From Cucumis sativus (taxonomy: Eukaryota; Streptophyta; Magnoliopsida; Cucurbitales; Cucurbitaceae), in assembly GCF_000004075.3 (NCBI RefSeq), contig NC_026659.2, forward strand, positions 28,724,272-28,788,271: a stretch of 64,000 nucleotides of DNA. Reading direction: 5' to 3'. Below are positions 13,214 to 25,853 of this stretch, piece by piece. The notes beneath the pieces were generated by a model. It was not told the DNA's origin. It made no database searches and saw nothing but the letters and a program-made list of their open reading frames with translations. The translations under genes were made by a program, and so were the position numbers. Each line of letters opens with the position of its first letter. Positions within the stretch are counted from its first letter, which is position 1.

Positions 13214-15330
13214 ATGGTGAGCAAAATCTCTCTCTTTCTTTATGTTGCTTCAAACCTTTCCATCATTTCTCTTCCCTCATTTCTACGTTCTTATGATCCA
13301 CACTTGTTTTTCTTTTGTGATGTCTGTTTAATTTTGATCCTTGCGAATAATTGGGGTTACTACTTGCTTCTTGTTGGACTTTTGTGTAAAAATCATTTCA
13401 ATTTTGCCCTTGAAATTTTATTGTAAAGGGTACACTGTATTATTGTTTCTTGTTGCTCACATTTCGTTGGGACTTTATATCGCCTGGGTTTTGATTTTGG
13501 AGTCGTGGCCAAATTATTTTCATTCACGAATTTCAATTCGCGATTAAGTATCTCAATTTCATTGACTGGGTTTTATTTTCTGCTATCAAGCTTCTATGGA
13601 AGGCATTATATACTGAAATAGAATCAATGGCTCTTTCAATACTGATTATAGGGGTTGTTTTACAACACTTTTCTGTTGGTGGTAAACTTGAGAGTTAGGA
13701 GTGGGAAAGTGCTCCATTGGACATGTTTTGCTAATTGGCAGCATTCCACTATTCAATAAAATTGATTAGGATCATGGAGAAAGGAGATGAAACTGAATAT
13801 TATTTTTCATGGTACTGACTGGGGAAGAATTAGAGAGCTCTTCCTCTGACAGACTTGGAGTATCTCAGATCATGGAGGGTTACTCTCTTTCTTACTTACA
13901 TCCCCTAAAGAATCCCCGTTGGTTAAGTTCACCCTTTTATTCAATGACTCAGTTAGAAAAACGTGTCCTTCTAACTAGCTAGCTCGCAATTCTTTGATGA
14001 ACAGTTATTATTTAATCCCATGAGTGTCGGTTACTAGACCTTTTTGTAATTATGAGCTTATTGTTATTCTCTTGGATTGAATCCCGTCTTTTAGCTTGTG
14101 TCATACCCCATTCCTTTTCATCGTGCTTGTTTTTTTTTTTATTACCGTTGTATATTCTTTTAATGAAATATAGTTTCTTTTCTGAAAAAAAAAGGAAGGG
14201 TATGGGTTTCAAGTTTTAATTCTACTAATTCGGATTTGTAAATGATGTTTATGTTCGACTGCGAGTTTCAAGTTCTGATGTTGCAATAAGACTAACAAAC
14301 TTCTAGGTGTGGATTAGGCTACACCATTCCTTGCTGGCCTTGCAGTAGCTGCTGCAGCTCTTGCTGGTAGATACGGAATTAGAGCTTGGCAAGCATTCAA
14401 GACACGGCCACCACAAGCCAGATCACGCAAATTCTATGAAGGTGGTTTTAGTCCTACGATGACAAGAAGGGAAGCAGCTCTTATTCTTGGTATTAGGTAA
14501 TCCAATCTCTTTAAGTTCATAATTTGGTGCAGTTTACTTGAGTAGTAGGGATCTTAAAAGCCATTCTGTTTCTTTAGAAAAAATCTAATGCAGTTAATGA
14601 TCTCATCACATTCATATTTATATAACAGAATGTGATGTTCCAAATACGGTCATTTAGGAATATTTTCGTTCTTTCTAAGCCTTCTATTTTGGTCCACTGC
14701 CCCAGGCATTTATTAACATTGCCCTTAAAGAGAGATCAGATTTTTTGTTTCTTTATTCCCTTACATTTCATTGTTGAAACCTTGGGAAATGTATTATCTA
14801 GATCATTTGTTTTGATGGTAATAATCAGTTAGATAATAACAAGATTATTGGTTCTGATGTTTCATGAAGAGGTTGTGAAAGTACTTACTTTCTTTAGGAT
14901 ACATTTAGAAAGCAATGCTTCCATACGTGAGTTCTAGTTTCTATTGAAAAACATGGCAATGGCATTTCGATGTCCACTTGTACATATTGTTCTTATTCTC
15001 GAGAAAAACAAAAGAGCCACTGGTGGGCTTTATCTAACTTATCCACCATAAACATCTTGTTGAATAAAAAAACACTGAGAATGCATCTATATTATCAATT
15101 GCTTCATTCACTTCACGCCATTAAGTAGCTTATGTTGTAGGGATTGACAAAAGTTATCCTTGATGGTTAACAGAGAGAATGCAACTACCGATAAGATTAA
15201 GGAAGCACATAGAAGGGTTATGATTGCGAACCATCCTGATGCTGGTGGTAGCCATTATCTTGCTTCTAAGATCAATGAAGCCAAGGACGTGCTACTCGGA
15301 AAATCAAAAAGCAGCGGATCGCCATTTTAA
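13214..15330 (+). CDS. TIM14: Mitochondrial import inner membrane translocase subunit TIM14 (PAM18), J-domain protein
   Basis: Three exons join in phase: 13214-13216 (only the ATG), 14318-14496 and 15174-15330, giving 112 residues, the usual plant TIM14 length. The N-terminal segment [20 protein letters not shown] (residues 2-21) is the single membrane anchor. The C-terminal J-like domain has the HPD motif at residues 81-83 within [21 protein letters not shown]. In the inner membrane PAM18 stimulates the ATPase of mitochondrial Hsp70 in the presequence translocase motor and pairs with PAM16. The first coding exon is just the start codon, cut by a donor (ATG|GTGAGC) and followed by an intron of about 1.1 kb that holds a probable retroelement tail. 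No single reading frame shows the protein, since exons 2 and 3 are only 179 and 157 nt. It lies immediately upstream of the mitochondrial carrier gene, the same order as At2g35795-At2g35800. Confidence 0.95.
14035..14193 (+). repeat. Probable 3' tail of a non-LTR (LINE-type) retroelement in TIM14 intron 1
   Basis: This T-rich stretch ends with TTTAATGAAATATAG, then TTTCTTTTCTG and a run of nine A. The same plan (AATGAA or AATAAAG, then a TCTC/TTTC tract, then TTTTCA-like and poly-A) occurs at 57030-57130 and, inverted, at 23015-23110. That plan and the terminal A-run fit a 5'-truncated LINE. No coding part is visible, so the class is inferred. Confidence 0.35.
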
Positions 15331-16784
15331 TGAGGTTTGCTGCTTGAATTTTAGGAACCCTGCAAAAAAGGGAAAAAAAAATTTCTTTTCCAAACGAAAG
15401 TTTAAACAATCTGCCAAACACTATGCTCACCAACCCGATTTTGTTTCCTTTAATCTGAGAAACAAGATACAATAGTTAGACTTGGACTTGATTTTAATGC
15501 TGAAAGGTCCCTAGAACATAAAAATAAGTAACGATTGTGAAGTCCATTCAACAATTGGAGTCAGGGAATAGTGTTGTCCTTCCATTGTATCATTCATTCG
15601 CTTATCTAATCTCTACGGGGACTAGTTATCCGAATGTGTTTTCTTTAGACATATTTCATTTTTCTATTTCCAGTCTCTATGTGATGTTGAATTTGTACAG
15701 CAACCTTTGTCAAGTTTGTGTTTTCTTTCTTTTCCTTATCAAGGATTATAGATTGTTTTATATTGTATTCTAGTCATTGGATTCTCAGAAATCTAACTGG
15801 AGAATTCTACGATGGATATATATATATATATTAGGAAATAGTCACAATCAAAAGGACTATCTTTGGGATCATAATTTTGAATTAAAGATATTGTTGCTTT
15901 GATTGGACATGAGCAATATTAGTTATTGACTTCGTTTTGCTTATCTCGAACAAGCTTGAGAACGACTTTTTTTTCAGTGTGCTGTTTTTATTTCTTTTAT
16001 TACTATGTTTAGTTAATTGGCACGCTAAGTTAGAAGGATTCAAGCATTCGACTTCTTGTCGAGATATACGTAGTTCCAATGAGTTATGTTTTTGTTACCA
16101 TTACATATGGGCATGATTTGAAAATTGATGTATTGTTTTGATAAAGTATGGTCGGTTATTTTAATTGACCACCGTCCTTCCAAGATATTTAAAAAAAGAA
16201 AAAAAATTCTCTTATATTTGATAGCTCCATTCTAGAAGTTCTTTCAACATCTCAACTGATGTGAGGAAAAAAAAATGAAAACCCCTTTGTGTTATGAACA
16301 TATTCATTGAAAAGGATAATCCTCAAATGATAATTGTGTAGATCTTTTTTGTCTTCAACTCTACAATCCTCCACTTGTGATGGATGAGTTGTCATTTGGG
16401 ATAAACTGAACAACAAACTAATAATCCAATAATTTTCTATCTTCTTAAAATAATCACTCATGATTAAACAAAACTACAAGTCAACTTCCTCATCTTTGAA
16501 TAAATCCACTTAGACCCCTCTTTACGAAATGGAAATGGAAATAATTCTTCATATTATGTTCTGTTTAAGCAGTACTAGTTTTATGCTTATTGAAACTGGT
16601 TTGGAATCAAAATACAAAAATACACTCTAATTAATTCTTGTGTTCTAATAAGAAATTTACCATAATCATAATAATAATTACGAATTGAGATTCCTCATTT
16701 ATCTAACAATAATTTTGTTGGAACATCATATTCTTCTAAATAAAAATATGGAAAATTGGAATGAATAACCATTTCAGTAATAAT

Positions 16785-16965
16785 AATTAAGGATATAGCA
16801 AAATTTTAAAAAAATTACAAATATAGTAAAACTATCGCTGATAGACAGTGATATACCAATATTTGCAACATGGTCTATTGTTGATAGACTCGTAACATTT
16901 ATAGAATTTAATAAATTTTGTTATATTTATAAATTTTTTAAAATATTGCTATATACTTAATCATT
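16785..16965. repeat. MITE-like element with terminal inverted repeats, copy 1
   Basis: The two ends are imperfect inverted repeats of roughly 45-50 bases: the left end starts AATTAAGGATATAGCAAAAT, and the right end read on the minus strand starts AATGATTAAGTATATAGCAA. Between them lie GATAGAC-type motifs. A second copy with the same ends and size is at 42601-42785. Similarity on the right continues to about 16995 in both copies, so the true boundary may be further out. There is no coding capacity. I assign it to non-autonomous DNA elements by structure only; the superfamily is unknown. Confidence 0.6.
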
Positions 16966-18262
16966 TTAAATTTAATTGCTAAATTTACGACTACAACCCA
17001 TACGCATATTTAATATTTAATAAGTTAGGTTTGGTTGCTTTCTTCAAAATCATTATCCAAATAAGAAAATTGGTGATACGTGGAGCTCTCCCCGATAAAA
17101 TATACTTTTTCTCCACTCACCTTCTCACACGTGGATCTTAATTCCATTTCTACACTTTCTTCTTCGGCGCATTAATTACCTTATTTTACCCCTCCTCCTC
17201 TATCCCAACTTTCCACATAAGCCCGGTAATTATTCTTTTACTTTCTAAAATTTTACTGCAATTCTTAAATTTTACCGCATCTCAATTTCCACCAACAACT
17301 CATTGACATTTCATTTATGTATTATCCAAACTTGTTATATAATCAATGAACGTACTTAGGTTTTTTTTTATATTAATAATAATTATATTTAATTAGTAAT
17401 TAATGAAAACATTAAATTAAAAATGGGGGACCTGGATGCAAATAAGAAGAGTATTAAATGAAGATATGTCATGAGGATGTGGATAAGTATTAGAATAACT
17501 CATCCAAATTTATTAAAAAAGAGAAAGAAAAAGGGGACTGAGAGCCCAATGTTGAATCAAAGGTTACTCTCTCCCATCCTACAAGGCCCTTACGTCAGCT
17601 TTACCTCTTAGTTTTATCCCCAAACCCTTTCTTTTGAAAAGAGAAGAAAAAAGTTTGAATTCAAATTTATTGTCTAATGAATATTAGTGTTATTATTTAG
17701 TCAATTTTGAACCATGCATAGAATCTCTCTCGAGTATTTGACCTATGTATATTAACGGTTGAAAATTGGTTAAAAGTAGCAAAATTGATTAAATATTTAT
17801 AAACTATAATAAAATTTTAGATTATATTAATAACAAACCTTTGAGAGCAGATGATATAATCGTTAAATCATATTGAATATATTGAGGTTATATTAAAAAG
17901 TTTTATATGAAGTTGAAGATTAAAATTTTGATTATTTGACACCATACGTTAGAAAGAAAATGATAAAATCAAAGGAGAGAGACTAATAAACCATTTACCA
18001 TAAAAATTAAAATATATTTGTAATAATAATAATTATTTGTTTGGTTGAATAAATAGTTTTAGTTATTTCGAATAAAAATAAAAAATAAAAAATAAAAAAT
18101 AAAAAAGGAAAGGAAAAATGATAGGCTTTGCAGTGTTCAACTGCTGGTTCCTTCTTCTTCTGCTTCGTCTGCCACTCGTCTCTCCTCAAACAAAGCTTAA
18201 ACCAAAACCATTGCTCAAATTCCACTCCTCTTCTTTTCATCTTTCTTCCATTCTCTCTTTCA

Positions 18263-18277
18263 ATGGCGACTTAGAAC

Positions 18278-18324
<47 letters not shown>

Positions 18325-18589
18325 TTCGACAAATGGATTGCTTTTGACCCCCTGCCGAAATGTGTGTTACGCTTCGATTTCAACTCCCTCTCTTTCTCTC
18401 TTATCGCTTTCCGATTCAATCATCCTCCTTTTCTTCAATCGCTCCTCCACACTCCCTGGTAATGTTTCTTCTCGATTTATTCACTCTCAATTTCATCTAC
18501 TTTTCTTTGTTGTTTGTTTGAATGGTGTGTTTGGATTGCCGTTGTCTCTGGAGCAGTTCGGTGATTCCCACCCTTCCAAGTTTGTGTAG
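18263..18589 (+). promoter_or_regulatory. Upstream ORFs in the SAMTL-type leader
   Basis: Three ATGs precede the main start at 18607. ATG 18263 gives a 3-codon ORF and ATG 18333 a 4-codon ORF. ATG 18360 opens a frame that runs to the donor at 18459 and, if the likely leader intron 18459-18556 is removed, continues in phase from 18557 to a stop at 18587-18589, giving 43 residues. Whether all three are transcribed depends on the unknown start site. Such short ORFs commonly lower translation of the main frame. Confidence 0.35.
18282..18324. repeat. CT/AT compound microsatellite
   Basis: A CT dinucleotide run of about 27 bases passes straight into an AT run of about 17 bases. It lies in the presumed 5' leader or core promoter of the mitochondrial carrier gene, where CT-rich tracts are common in plants. 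Confidence 0.9.
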
Positions 18590-18606
18590 TTTAGGACTTG
18601 TTAGTA

Positions 18607-21600
18607 ATGGTGTCTGCTAATGACCCAATCGAATCTTTTTTCAACTCGATTCAAGTTGTTAAAGAAGCGCTTTCTCCTGTCGAATTGGGCTTCCGGAAAG
18701 TAGCTAAGGATCTTGAGTACTGTTTTCCCGGGCATAAGAATGAGGAAAATTTCGTTAGATTGATTTTGCATCCTAAGGATGAGGATAAGCTCAGTGAAGG
18801 TGAGATCTGTGGTACGAAGAAGCGGGGTCCTTATGTCGCTGGGGATAAGCGGAAACAAGGTTTATCGATTAACGTTCCAGTAAAGGCTTTTTTGGGAAAC
18901 TTCTCTCGGAAGTCGGTTAATTCGGAGGCTTCTGATACTGCATTGAAAGAGGAGGATTTGGGTAAGGAGGAGGCCTCTTGTGCCAACTGTTTGCAGTTTG
19001 CCGTCTCTTGGTCTTTGTTGGTTAACAATGTTGTTCAGGCTCTTCCCCGCCCTTTCAAAACAATTAAGAAACGATTACAGAAAACGGATGAGGAAGAAAA
19101 GATAGGTTTGTGCACGAAGCAAAAAGTTTCGCGTGAGTCAAAACAAAGGCAGAAAGAAAAGCAACATAAGAAACCATTTCAGGAAAGTTTGAAGCACGAT
19201 GAAGGAAAACATGTGCCATTTGAGTGCTTAATAGGCTTTGTTTTTGACCAGTTGACACAGAATCTTCAAAAGTTTGATCTTGATGGGGCAGGATATGTTG
19301 ATAAGAGCTATGATACTTCCCCACAGTCACCATTGGCCCCTCAGGTCGATCGTTTCAAGGCTGTGGCAAACATTTGGGAAGGTCGAAAAGCAGAAGTAAA
19401 TGGGTTTTTTGGGAACTTGAGGTTTGCAAGAGTTGGAGGTGTTCCTTCAGGCATAGTGGGAGTCAGTTCTTCTGTGAACGAGGGGGACGATGGGGTCTCT
19501 GCTCAGAGTAGGGAAGAAACTAGTGGCATTTCGCCACAGAAACTAGCGAGTGGTATCCTTAGCATTCCACTTTCTAATGTTGAACGCTTGAGATCCACAT
19601 TATCTACCGTGTCATTGACCGAGCTTATTGAGCTTTTACCACACGTAGGGCGGTCTTCTAAAGATTATCCTGACAAAAAGAAATTGATATCAGTTCAGGA
19701 CTTCTTCAGATACACAGAGGCTGAAGGTATGCTCAATCAGTTCATATTCTTTTGCACTAAACATAGTACTTCAGGATTAAAGCTATTTGTTGTAATTATC
19801 TTGCCATCCTTATGTTTTTAATTGAATAATATGTACATTGAGGCAGCTCTCTTTGATATTTCTTTATCATGTTCTTCTTGGAACTTTTACCTTAGAGCGA
19901 GGAGATGAATTTATATCAAGGAAAATCCAGGGATCTAACAGATTTGTTAAGAACTAGTCAACTTTTATGTTTCTTTTTGATTGAATTTAGCTCGTGGCCA
20001 TGGTTTTAGTGAGTTTCTGTTTTGTCACATCAAGGAACACAATTAAAAATCTTCCTTTCCAATGATAAGTACTGATCTCCAATGGCCATAACTGAAAAAT
20101 TGATGTAGTTTGTCTTTTGATATCGATAGTACTTTGTGTGGAAAGTAGATATTCTCCAAGTAATTTCACCTTCTCTCCTTCCCCTTTCTGGGGTTCTTAT
20201 TTTCTTCTTGGGCACACATGATCGATATGTATTTATGTCATGCTCTCCTACTAACACCCCCAATGGTCCATAAGTTTATGCACTTAATTCAAGGGGTAAA
20301 AGGTTTACCAACTTAATGCTCTTACGCAGGAAGGAGATTTTTTGAGGAGTTGGACAGGGACGGTGATGGCCAAGTGACTATGGAGGATCTTGAAATTGCA
20401 ATTAGAAAGAGAAAATTGCCCAAACGATATGCTAGGGAGTTCATGAATCGCACTAGAAGTCACATATTTTCGAAGTCATTTGGTTGGAAGCAATTTTTGT
20501 CCTTCATGGAACAGAAGGAACCAACCATTCTACGTGCATACACTTCTCTCTGTCTGAGCAAGTCAGGGACTTTGCAAAAAAGTGAAATATTGGCATCACT
20601 TAAGAATGCTGGACTCCCTGCCAATGAAGACAATGCTGTTGCTATGATGCGATTTCTAAATGCAGACACTGAAGAATCTATATCATATGGACATTTTCGA
20701 AATTTTATGTTGCTTCTTCCTTCAGATCGACTGCAAGAAGATCCACGGTAAGATCAGTTTTTCATTTGTGATTCTAAGGTCATCTCGTCGTCATATTTTT
20801 TGGCACTTGCTTGAGATTCTTTCAAATTTAAATATAAGAAAGAAAGGGGAAAAAGAGCTTTTATTATTACTATTATTCTTTTTTGTTGTAATCATGGAGT
20901 AATTGAAGCTTATTATCCGAAAAGAGACGACTTAGTCTGCTCGGGCAATATATATTTTCTTGAGATAATCATATGATGTGCATGGTTAAAATGGTACCTG
21001 GTGTAAGAATTTTTTGTATTTATTCTAATTGATCGCTAGGAAGAATCATCTCAAGTGAGTCAATATCTATGTATTTAGGAACAGTAAATGTCGATGTGTT
21101 GGCTGCATTTTAGAGTTTTTATTTTATATATTCCAAGACCCCCTCGTGGTAAATATAAATTAGACATTTATGATGACCATTGGTCTTTTTACCTATCATG
21201 CAACCTAATTACCATTGACGTTGTTTCCTGATTGTGTTTTCCTTTTTAAACAAAAAAAAAAAAAAATCTGTTTATTGGATGGAAAGACCAACCTTCATTT
21301 AGTATAAAAGTATAACTGGAAAAAGGTTATGAGAAACAAACCTAGAGCCAGAAACTTACTGGGGACTCTAGTTGTTGAGAATTAACATTATAGAGTAATT
21401 ACAAGCATTACAACTGCTCTACTTTGTGCTTTTAGTCATAATTATATGATATCTTAATTTAAACCCTTAAAGTTATATGGTCCATCTTTTTTGGCTATTT
21501 TTCTTTTGTCATATGTGTACGTTGCTACTGTACATAAAATTGGAATATTGGTCATAAAATGGTCAAGTTATACTATTTGAGGTAGCTGATGCTTATTACC

Positions 21601-24600
21601 TGCTAATCTTTATATTGACTATGAATTTAGGATTTATTTATGATCTTCCAAGATTTTTAACATTGTAACTTCTTTAATAATTGATACAGGAGTATCTGGT
21701 TTGAAGCTGCTACAGTTGTTGCCGTTCCACCACCTGTGGAAATACCTGCTGGCAGCGTTCTAAGATCTGCATTGGCTGGGGGTCTTTCTTGTGCTTTGTC
21801 TACTTCTTTAATGTTCCCAATCGATACAATTAAGGCAAATTCTTTGAACCAATTTTAGTACCTCTTGCTTAAATTTTTTCTACTTGTCCAATTACAGTAT
21901 ACTTTGCTAAGGAAAATATTTTTCTACTTGGATGTTGATGGATTGATCTGTTCTCAACATGCTCATCTTGAGTTTTTTCTTTTTCATGGTTTTTAGACTC
22001 GAGTACAGGCATCAACATTGCCTTTCCCTGAAATCATATCCAGGATTCCACAGATTGGTGTGCAAGGTCTATACCGTGGCTCAATTCCAGCCATTCTAGG
22101 ACAATTTTCAAGGTTATTTTCTTTTCACCAAAGCAACATCAATTGGAATTTTTTTATGTGCCATATTGATATCAAACTCTTGACGCTTCACTTTAATATT
22201 GTAGTCATGGTCTGCGAACTGGAATATTTGAAGCTACTAAGCTTCTTTTGATAAATGTAGCCCCAACACTCCCAGATATACAGGTGATTTTTAGACTTCT
22301 CTGTATGTTTATCATTTTTTATTTACTTTTGATTAATGTCGACAAAGTTACAAAGGAAGCTTAAGGAAAAACTGAACTTTTTGGAAAGATTCAGCCAGCC
22401 ATAGGAACATTAGGTTGAATTTGATTTTACTCTATAACTTCTCCCCCAAATTTTGTTTTCGAATTTCTTCCTTTTCTAATCATTTTGGAAGTAGAAAAAA
22501 TATCTCATTTTAGGGTTGGAACCTGTACTAGATTTAAGTATGATGCATACTAGGGATGGCTACTGTGACTTAAAAAAATACCAAAAGACATCGGGATGTT
22601 TACCAGCTACTACCAAATACTTCAATACTTCGGGTTCATGAGGGAATCTGAACAACCATTTCCCACAAGAACAACATTGCTCATCATATGTATGTTTCCC
22701 ATGCCACACCTCCATCGATTCTCAATGATGAAACAAACGGTGGAATCATTGGGTGAGAGCCATTCCTCAAATCCTCCATATCCTCTCAAATCGCTATATA
22801 ATTCCTTGTTTTCTTAATACTTTTAGCTAACTTGGTACCCATTTTAAACATGTGAATCAAAAGGTAGGAATCCAATTCAAGATGAATTGCATCACACGTC
22901 CTTTGAAGAGACTTCTCTATATACTGAGCCTGGTCTTGATCTTTTCTGTAGACAGTTGCTTTTTATTTTTCTTATGCCCTTCCTCTTTGTTATTTTATTT
23001 GGCTGTTCAAATATATTTTTTGAAATAGAGACAAGCCTCTTTATTGGGACTAATGCTCAAAGTACAAGAGTAATATACTAAGAGCAAAATAGGAAAAAGA
23101 CAAAGCCAACCAAACAAACTAAACAAAGACGAACCCAGACAAAACATTAAAAGTGGTGGGTATGACATGCATCTTCATGTATCCCTATGGCATGCACAAC
23201 TTGCGCTCATAAAATTTAAATGCCTCAATGGAGATATTAATATAAGATCTTCATATATCTTTTCAATCCTCATATCATCTTTCTTTGTGGCATAAGATAG
23301 TATCCTCCACGTATCTTGTAGGTTGGAAAACTATGGGTTGTTTTAGGTCCTTTATTTTGATTATACATAAACTCACCATCGCTGCTAGTTTATCTGCTTG
23401 ATAAACTGGCTAATGTTTTATGGGCAAGTTGTTATATGACATAGATAAGTGAGGTATTCTTGTGTACATGCTAATCCTTGGGGAATCTGACACTTAGTCT
23501 CCCGTGTATTGTCATACTCGGTAAAGAAATCAAATAAATACAAAGGTAAATCTTGAAAATGACATGGTTATATATTTCGGTACAATCTCAAAGCTCTCCT
23601 TGAAAATGTACAAAATATTAAAAACTATTACTCAACTGTCTGTCATGAAAGCTATCATATGCACTCTTCTGCATAAGATGTACCAACATTACAGACTCAT
23701 CGACCACTTTTTTTTTTTCATTCAATTTAAGACGTGTTCTGCGATTTATTATGATAAACCATGGTTCTTATATTGCAAATGACATCATTTCTTGTAGGTG
23801 CAATCCCTTGCATCATTCTGGAGTACATTTTTAGGGACTGCAGTGCGGATCCCATGTGAGGTATTGAAGCAGAGGTTGCAGGCAGGTCTCTTTGACAATG
23901 TTGGTCAGGCCATTCTGGGGACTTGGAACCAAGATGGCCTAAAGGGATTCTTCCGTGGAACTGGTGCCACTCTTTGTAGGGAAGTTCCGTTCTATGTTGC
24001 CGGCATGGGACTTTATGCGGAATCCAAAAAGGTGTGTAATTGTATTCTATCTCTCAATCTCTTTTCAAAATCTTTCATTACATTTTTAATGTAGCAATCC
24101 TCTTTTGCAGTCTATTTACCCGTGATTTTTACAACCATGGTCAGGCCTAAGGAAATTCTTAAACAAATGGCTTGAAAATATGAGTTCACCACCACCTAAT
24201 CCATCTTTCTAGGAAACTGGAAGACAGCTTGGCCTAGGACTTATTATATTAAGTCACCTATTTCTGAATTTTAACCGTATCATTAAGCTTCCACATCAAT
24301 CCGTAGTTTATACAAAGATTTAATCTTTTTTTTTCATTTTTTTTTTTTATTCTTTACCTCTCAAAATTGCCACAGCCATATTTTCCATAACCATGAGGCA
24401 GCTTCTCATATCTACTAAGTAGGAAAATCCATAACGTGATAAAATAACCACCAACCACTAGTTATAATGAGACAGTTATGTATTTGCAATGTTGAGTCAT
24501 TGACATGTTCTTTATTGTTTGTTCAAAAGGCTGTTGAGAAACTTCTTTCACGAGAACTTGAGCCATGGGAAACAATTGCAGTTGGAGCATTGTCAGGCGG

Positions 24601-24883
24601 GCTAGCTGCTGTTGTTACAACACCTTTCGATGTGATGAAGACAAGAATGATGACAGCTCAAGGTCGATCAGTGTCAATGTCATTTGTTTTCGTTACAATT
24701 CTTCGCCACGAAGGCCCCATCGGCTTGTTCAAAGGAGCACTTCCCAGGTTCTTCTGGATCGCTCCTTTGGGCGCCATGAACTTTGCAGGCTACGAACTAG
24801 CAAGGAAAGCAATGGACAAAAATGAGGAGGTAGCAGCAGCTGATCAATTGTCTCAAAAGAAAGCAGCAGCTGGTTCTGCTTAA
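18607..24883 (+). CDS. SAMTL: EF-hand-containing mitochondrial carrier, S-adenosylmethionine-transporter-like
   Basis: Seven exons join in phase: 18607-19726, 20330-20747, 21690-21834, 21997-22112, 22205-22283, 23798-24031 and 24530-24883, giving 821 residues, close to Arabidopsis At2g35800. The start MVSANDPIESFFNSIQ is the family's N terminus. Residues 1-373 form a long plant-specific N-terminal region. A canonical EF-hand loop (DRDGDGQVTMED) follows at about residues 382-393. The C-terminal half is a three-repeat carrier domain with signatures PIDTIK (556-561), PCEVLK (645-650) and PFDVMK (736-741), which marks an inner-membrane solute carrier. The substrate is likely S-adenosylmethionine by homology to SAMC carriers; the EF-hand suggests calcium control. 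Both are inferences. Intron 3 (21835-21996) has a GC donor (AAG|GCAAAT) with a normal AG acceptor. Intron 5 is the longest (about 1.5 kb) and carries a probable LINE tail. Confidence 0.93.
23015..23110 (-). repeat. Probable LINE-type 3' tail in carrier-gene intron 5
   Basis: Read on the minus strand this gives GCTCTTAGTATATTACTCTT, then GTACT, AATAAAGAGGC, TGTCTC, TTTCAAAAAA. It aligns well with the plus-strand segment 57030-57130 (CTCTTAGTATATTTTTCTT, GTACT, AATAAAGAGAC, GTCTC, TTTTCAGTAAAAAA). Two copies of one 3' end at unlinked sites, both ending in A-runs, support a retroposed family. No open frame is present. Confidence 0.5.
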
Positions 24884-25853
24884 AATCCTCACTCCCCCAT
24901 TCTCTTTGGATGGATGAATCCCTTCATAAAGGCTGTGGTTTCGAGGCGTCTTCTTGTCCACGTAAAACCCGCACTCTCTCCCTCTGGTTGTTCTGAGTTT
25001 TCTTTTTCCTCACTATATTTTTACAGAAAAAAAATCAGTTGGATGAATTTTCATCTGTCGACATCACTGCCATTTCCTTCAAGACTAGATGTTTCTTTCA
25101 AGTTTCATTTCAGACCTTTCTTAGCTTTTCAATTTTTCTGTGTAGACATTTGAGCTTCCCTTTATTCTGGCAATTTAGATATAAATATCTTTATATATAA
25201 AATACATGCCCAATGTATTTTGCTCATAAACTTACCAAGGTCCACATTTTTGTACATTTATGCCACCCAACCTCTTTGTTTCCCAACATCGTCTTCCTTG
25301 AATATCTATATAGATTTGTATCATTAATGTACATATATCGCTGGATCAAATTTCTGCTTGATTGCTCATAAAAGAAATATGAAGTTGATAATAAATACAT
25401 TACATTGTTTATCTATGTCGTTTTGATGTTGTTGGGTTTGAAAATTAACTCTGTATTTGTATATTTGGATCAATTCTAATCATGAGATTGTATTGCAACA
25501 ACCAAACAGTTGAACTCCATGAATTTAAAGCTTTGCAACATAACATCTCTTTATCGATCTCAAAATAATAGAGAAAGCCAATATAATCTTATTATATAAA
25601 AAATGCATTCTCCATGATAATGTACCTTAAGAGTTATTTGGAACTCTCACAATATCATTTCAAGGAAAAAAAAAGACTCAGTTTCTCTAATCAATTTCGT
25701 CACCATGGTTTTGAAAGCAAACGCAACCAAATTGCGGAGGAACTATCTGGTTTGTTTTATTACTGACTAAACATCTGCAGCAAAACAAGTCCCGGAAGAT
25801 TCATGAAATTAAATTCTGAAACTTTGGTTCTTCAACCAACCTTAACTTCCAAA
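24884..25853. other. Convergent intergenic region between SAMTL and ATP synthase d
   Basis: The carrier gene (plus) and the ATP synthase d gene (minus) end toward each other here. The first 350 bases are T-rich 3' UTR-like sequence. The rest is AT-rich, with nothing I recognise as a gene, RNA or repeat. Confidence 0.5.

Larger units (their letters stand above)
15331..18606. other. Intergenic: TIM14 3' region, AT-rich spacer, SAMTL promoter and leader
   Basis: A short TA microsatellite lies at about 15817-15832. The stretch 16100-17550 is AT-rich and includes one copy of the inverted-repeat element described separately. From 17550 to 18100 there is nothing I recognise beyond an A-rich AAAAAT-type repeat at about 18074-18112. 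The segment 18120-18606 is CT-rich and fits the carrier gene's 5' leader. It contains a CT/AT microsatellite (18282-18324) and a likely 5'-UTR intron from 18459 (CCTG|GTAATG) to 18556. Confidence 0.5.

Noticed and set aside
18118-18462. 114-residue plus-strand frame with a hydrophobic start (MIGFAVFNCWFLLLL)
   Set aside because: It could pass for a secreted peptide, but its C-terminal half is a translated CT/AT microsatellite and it lies in the presumed promoter and leader of the carrier gene. I keep only the shorter uORFs as possibilities.
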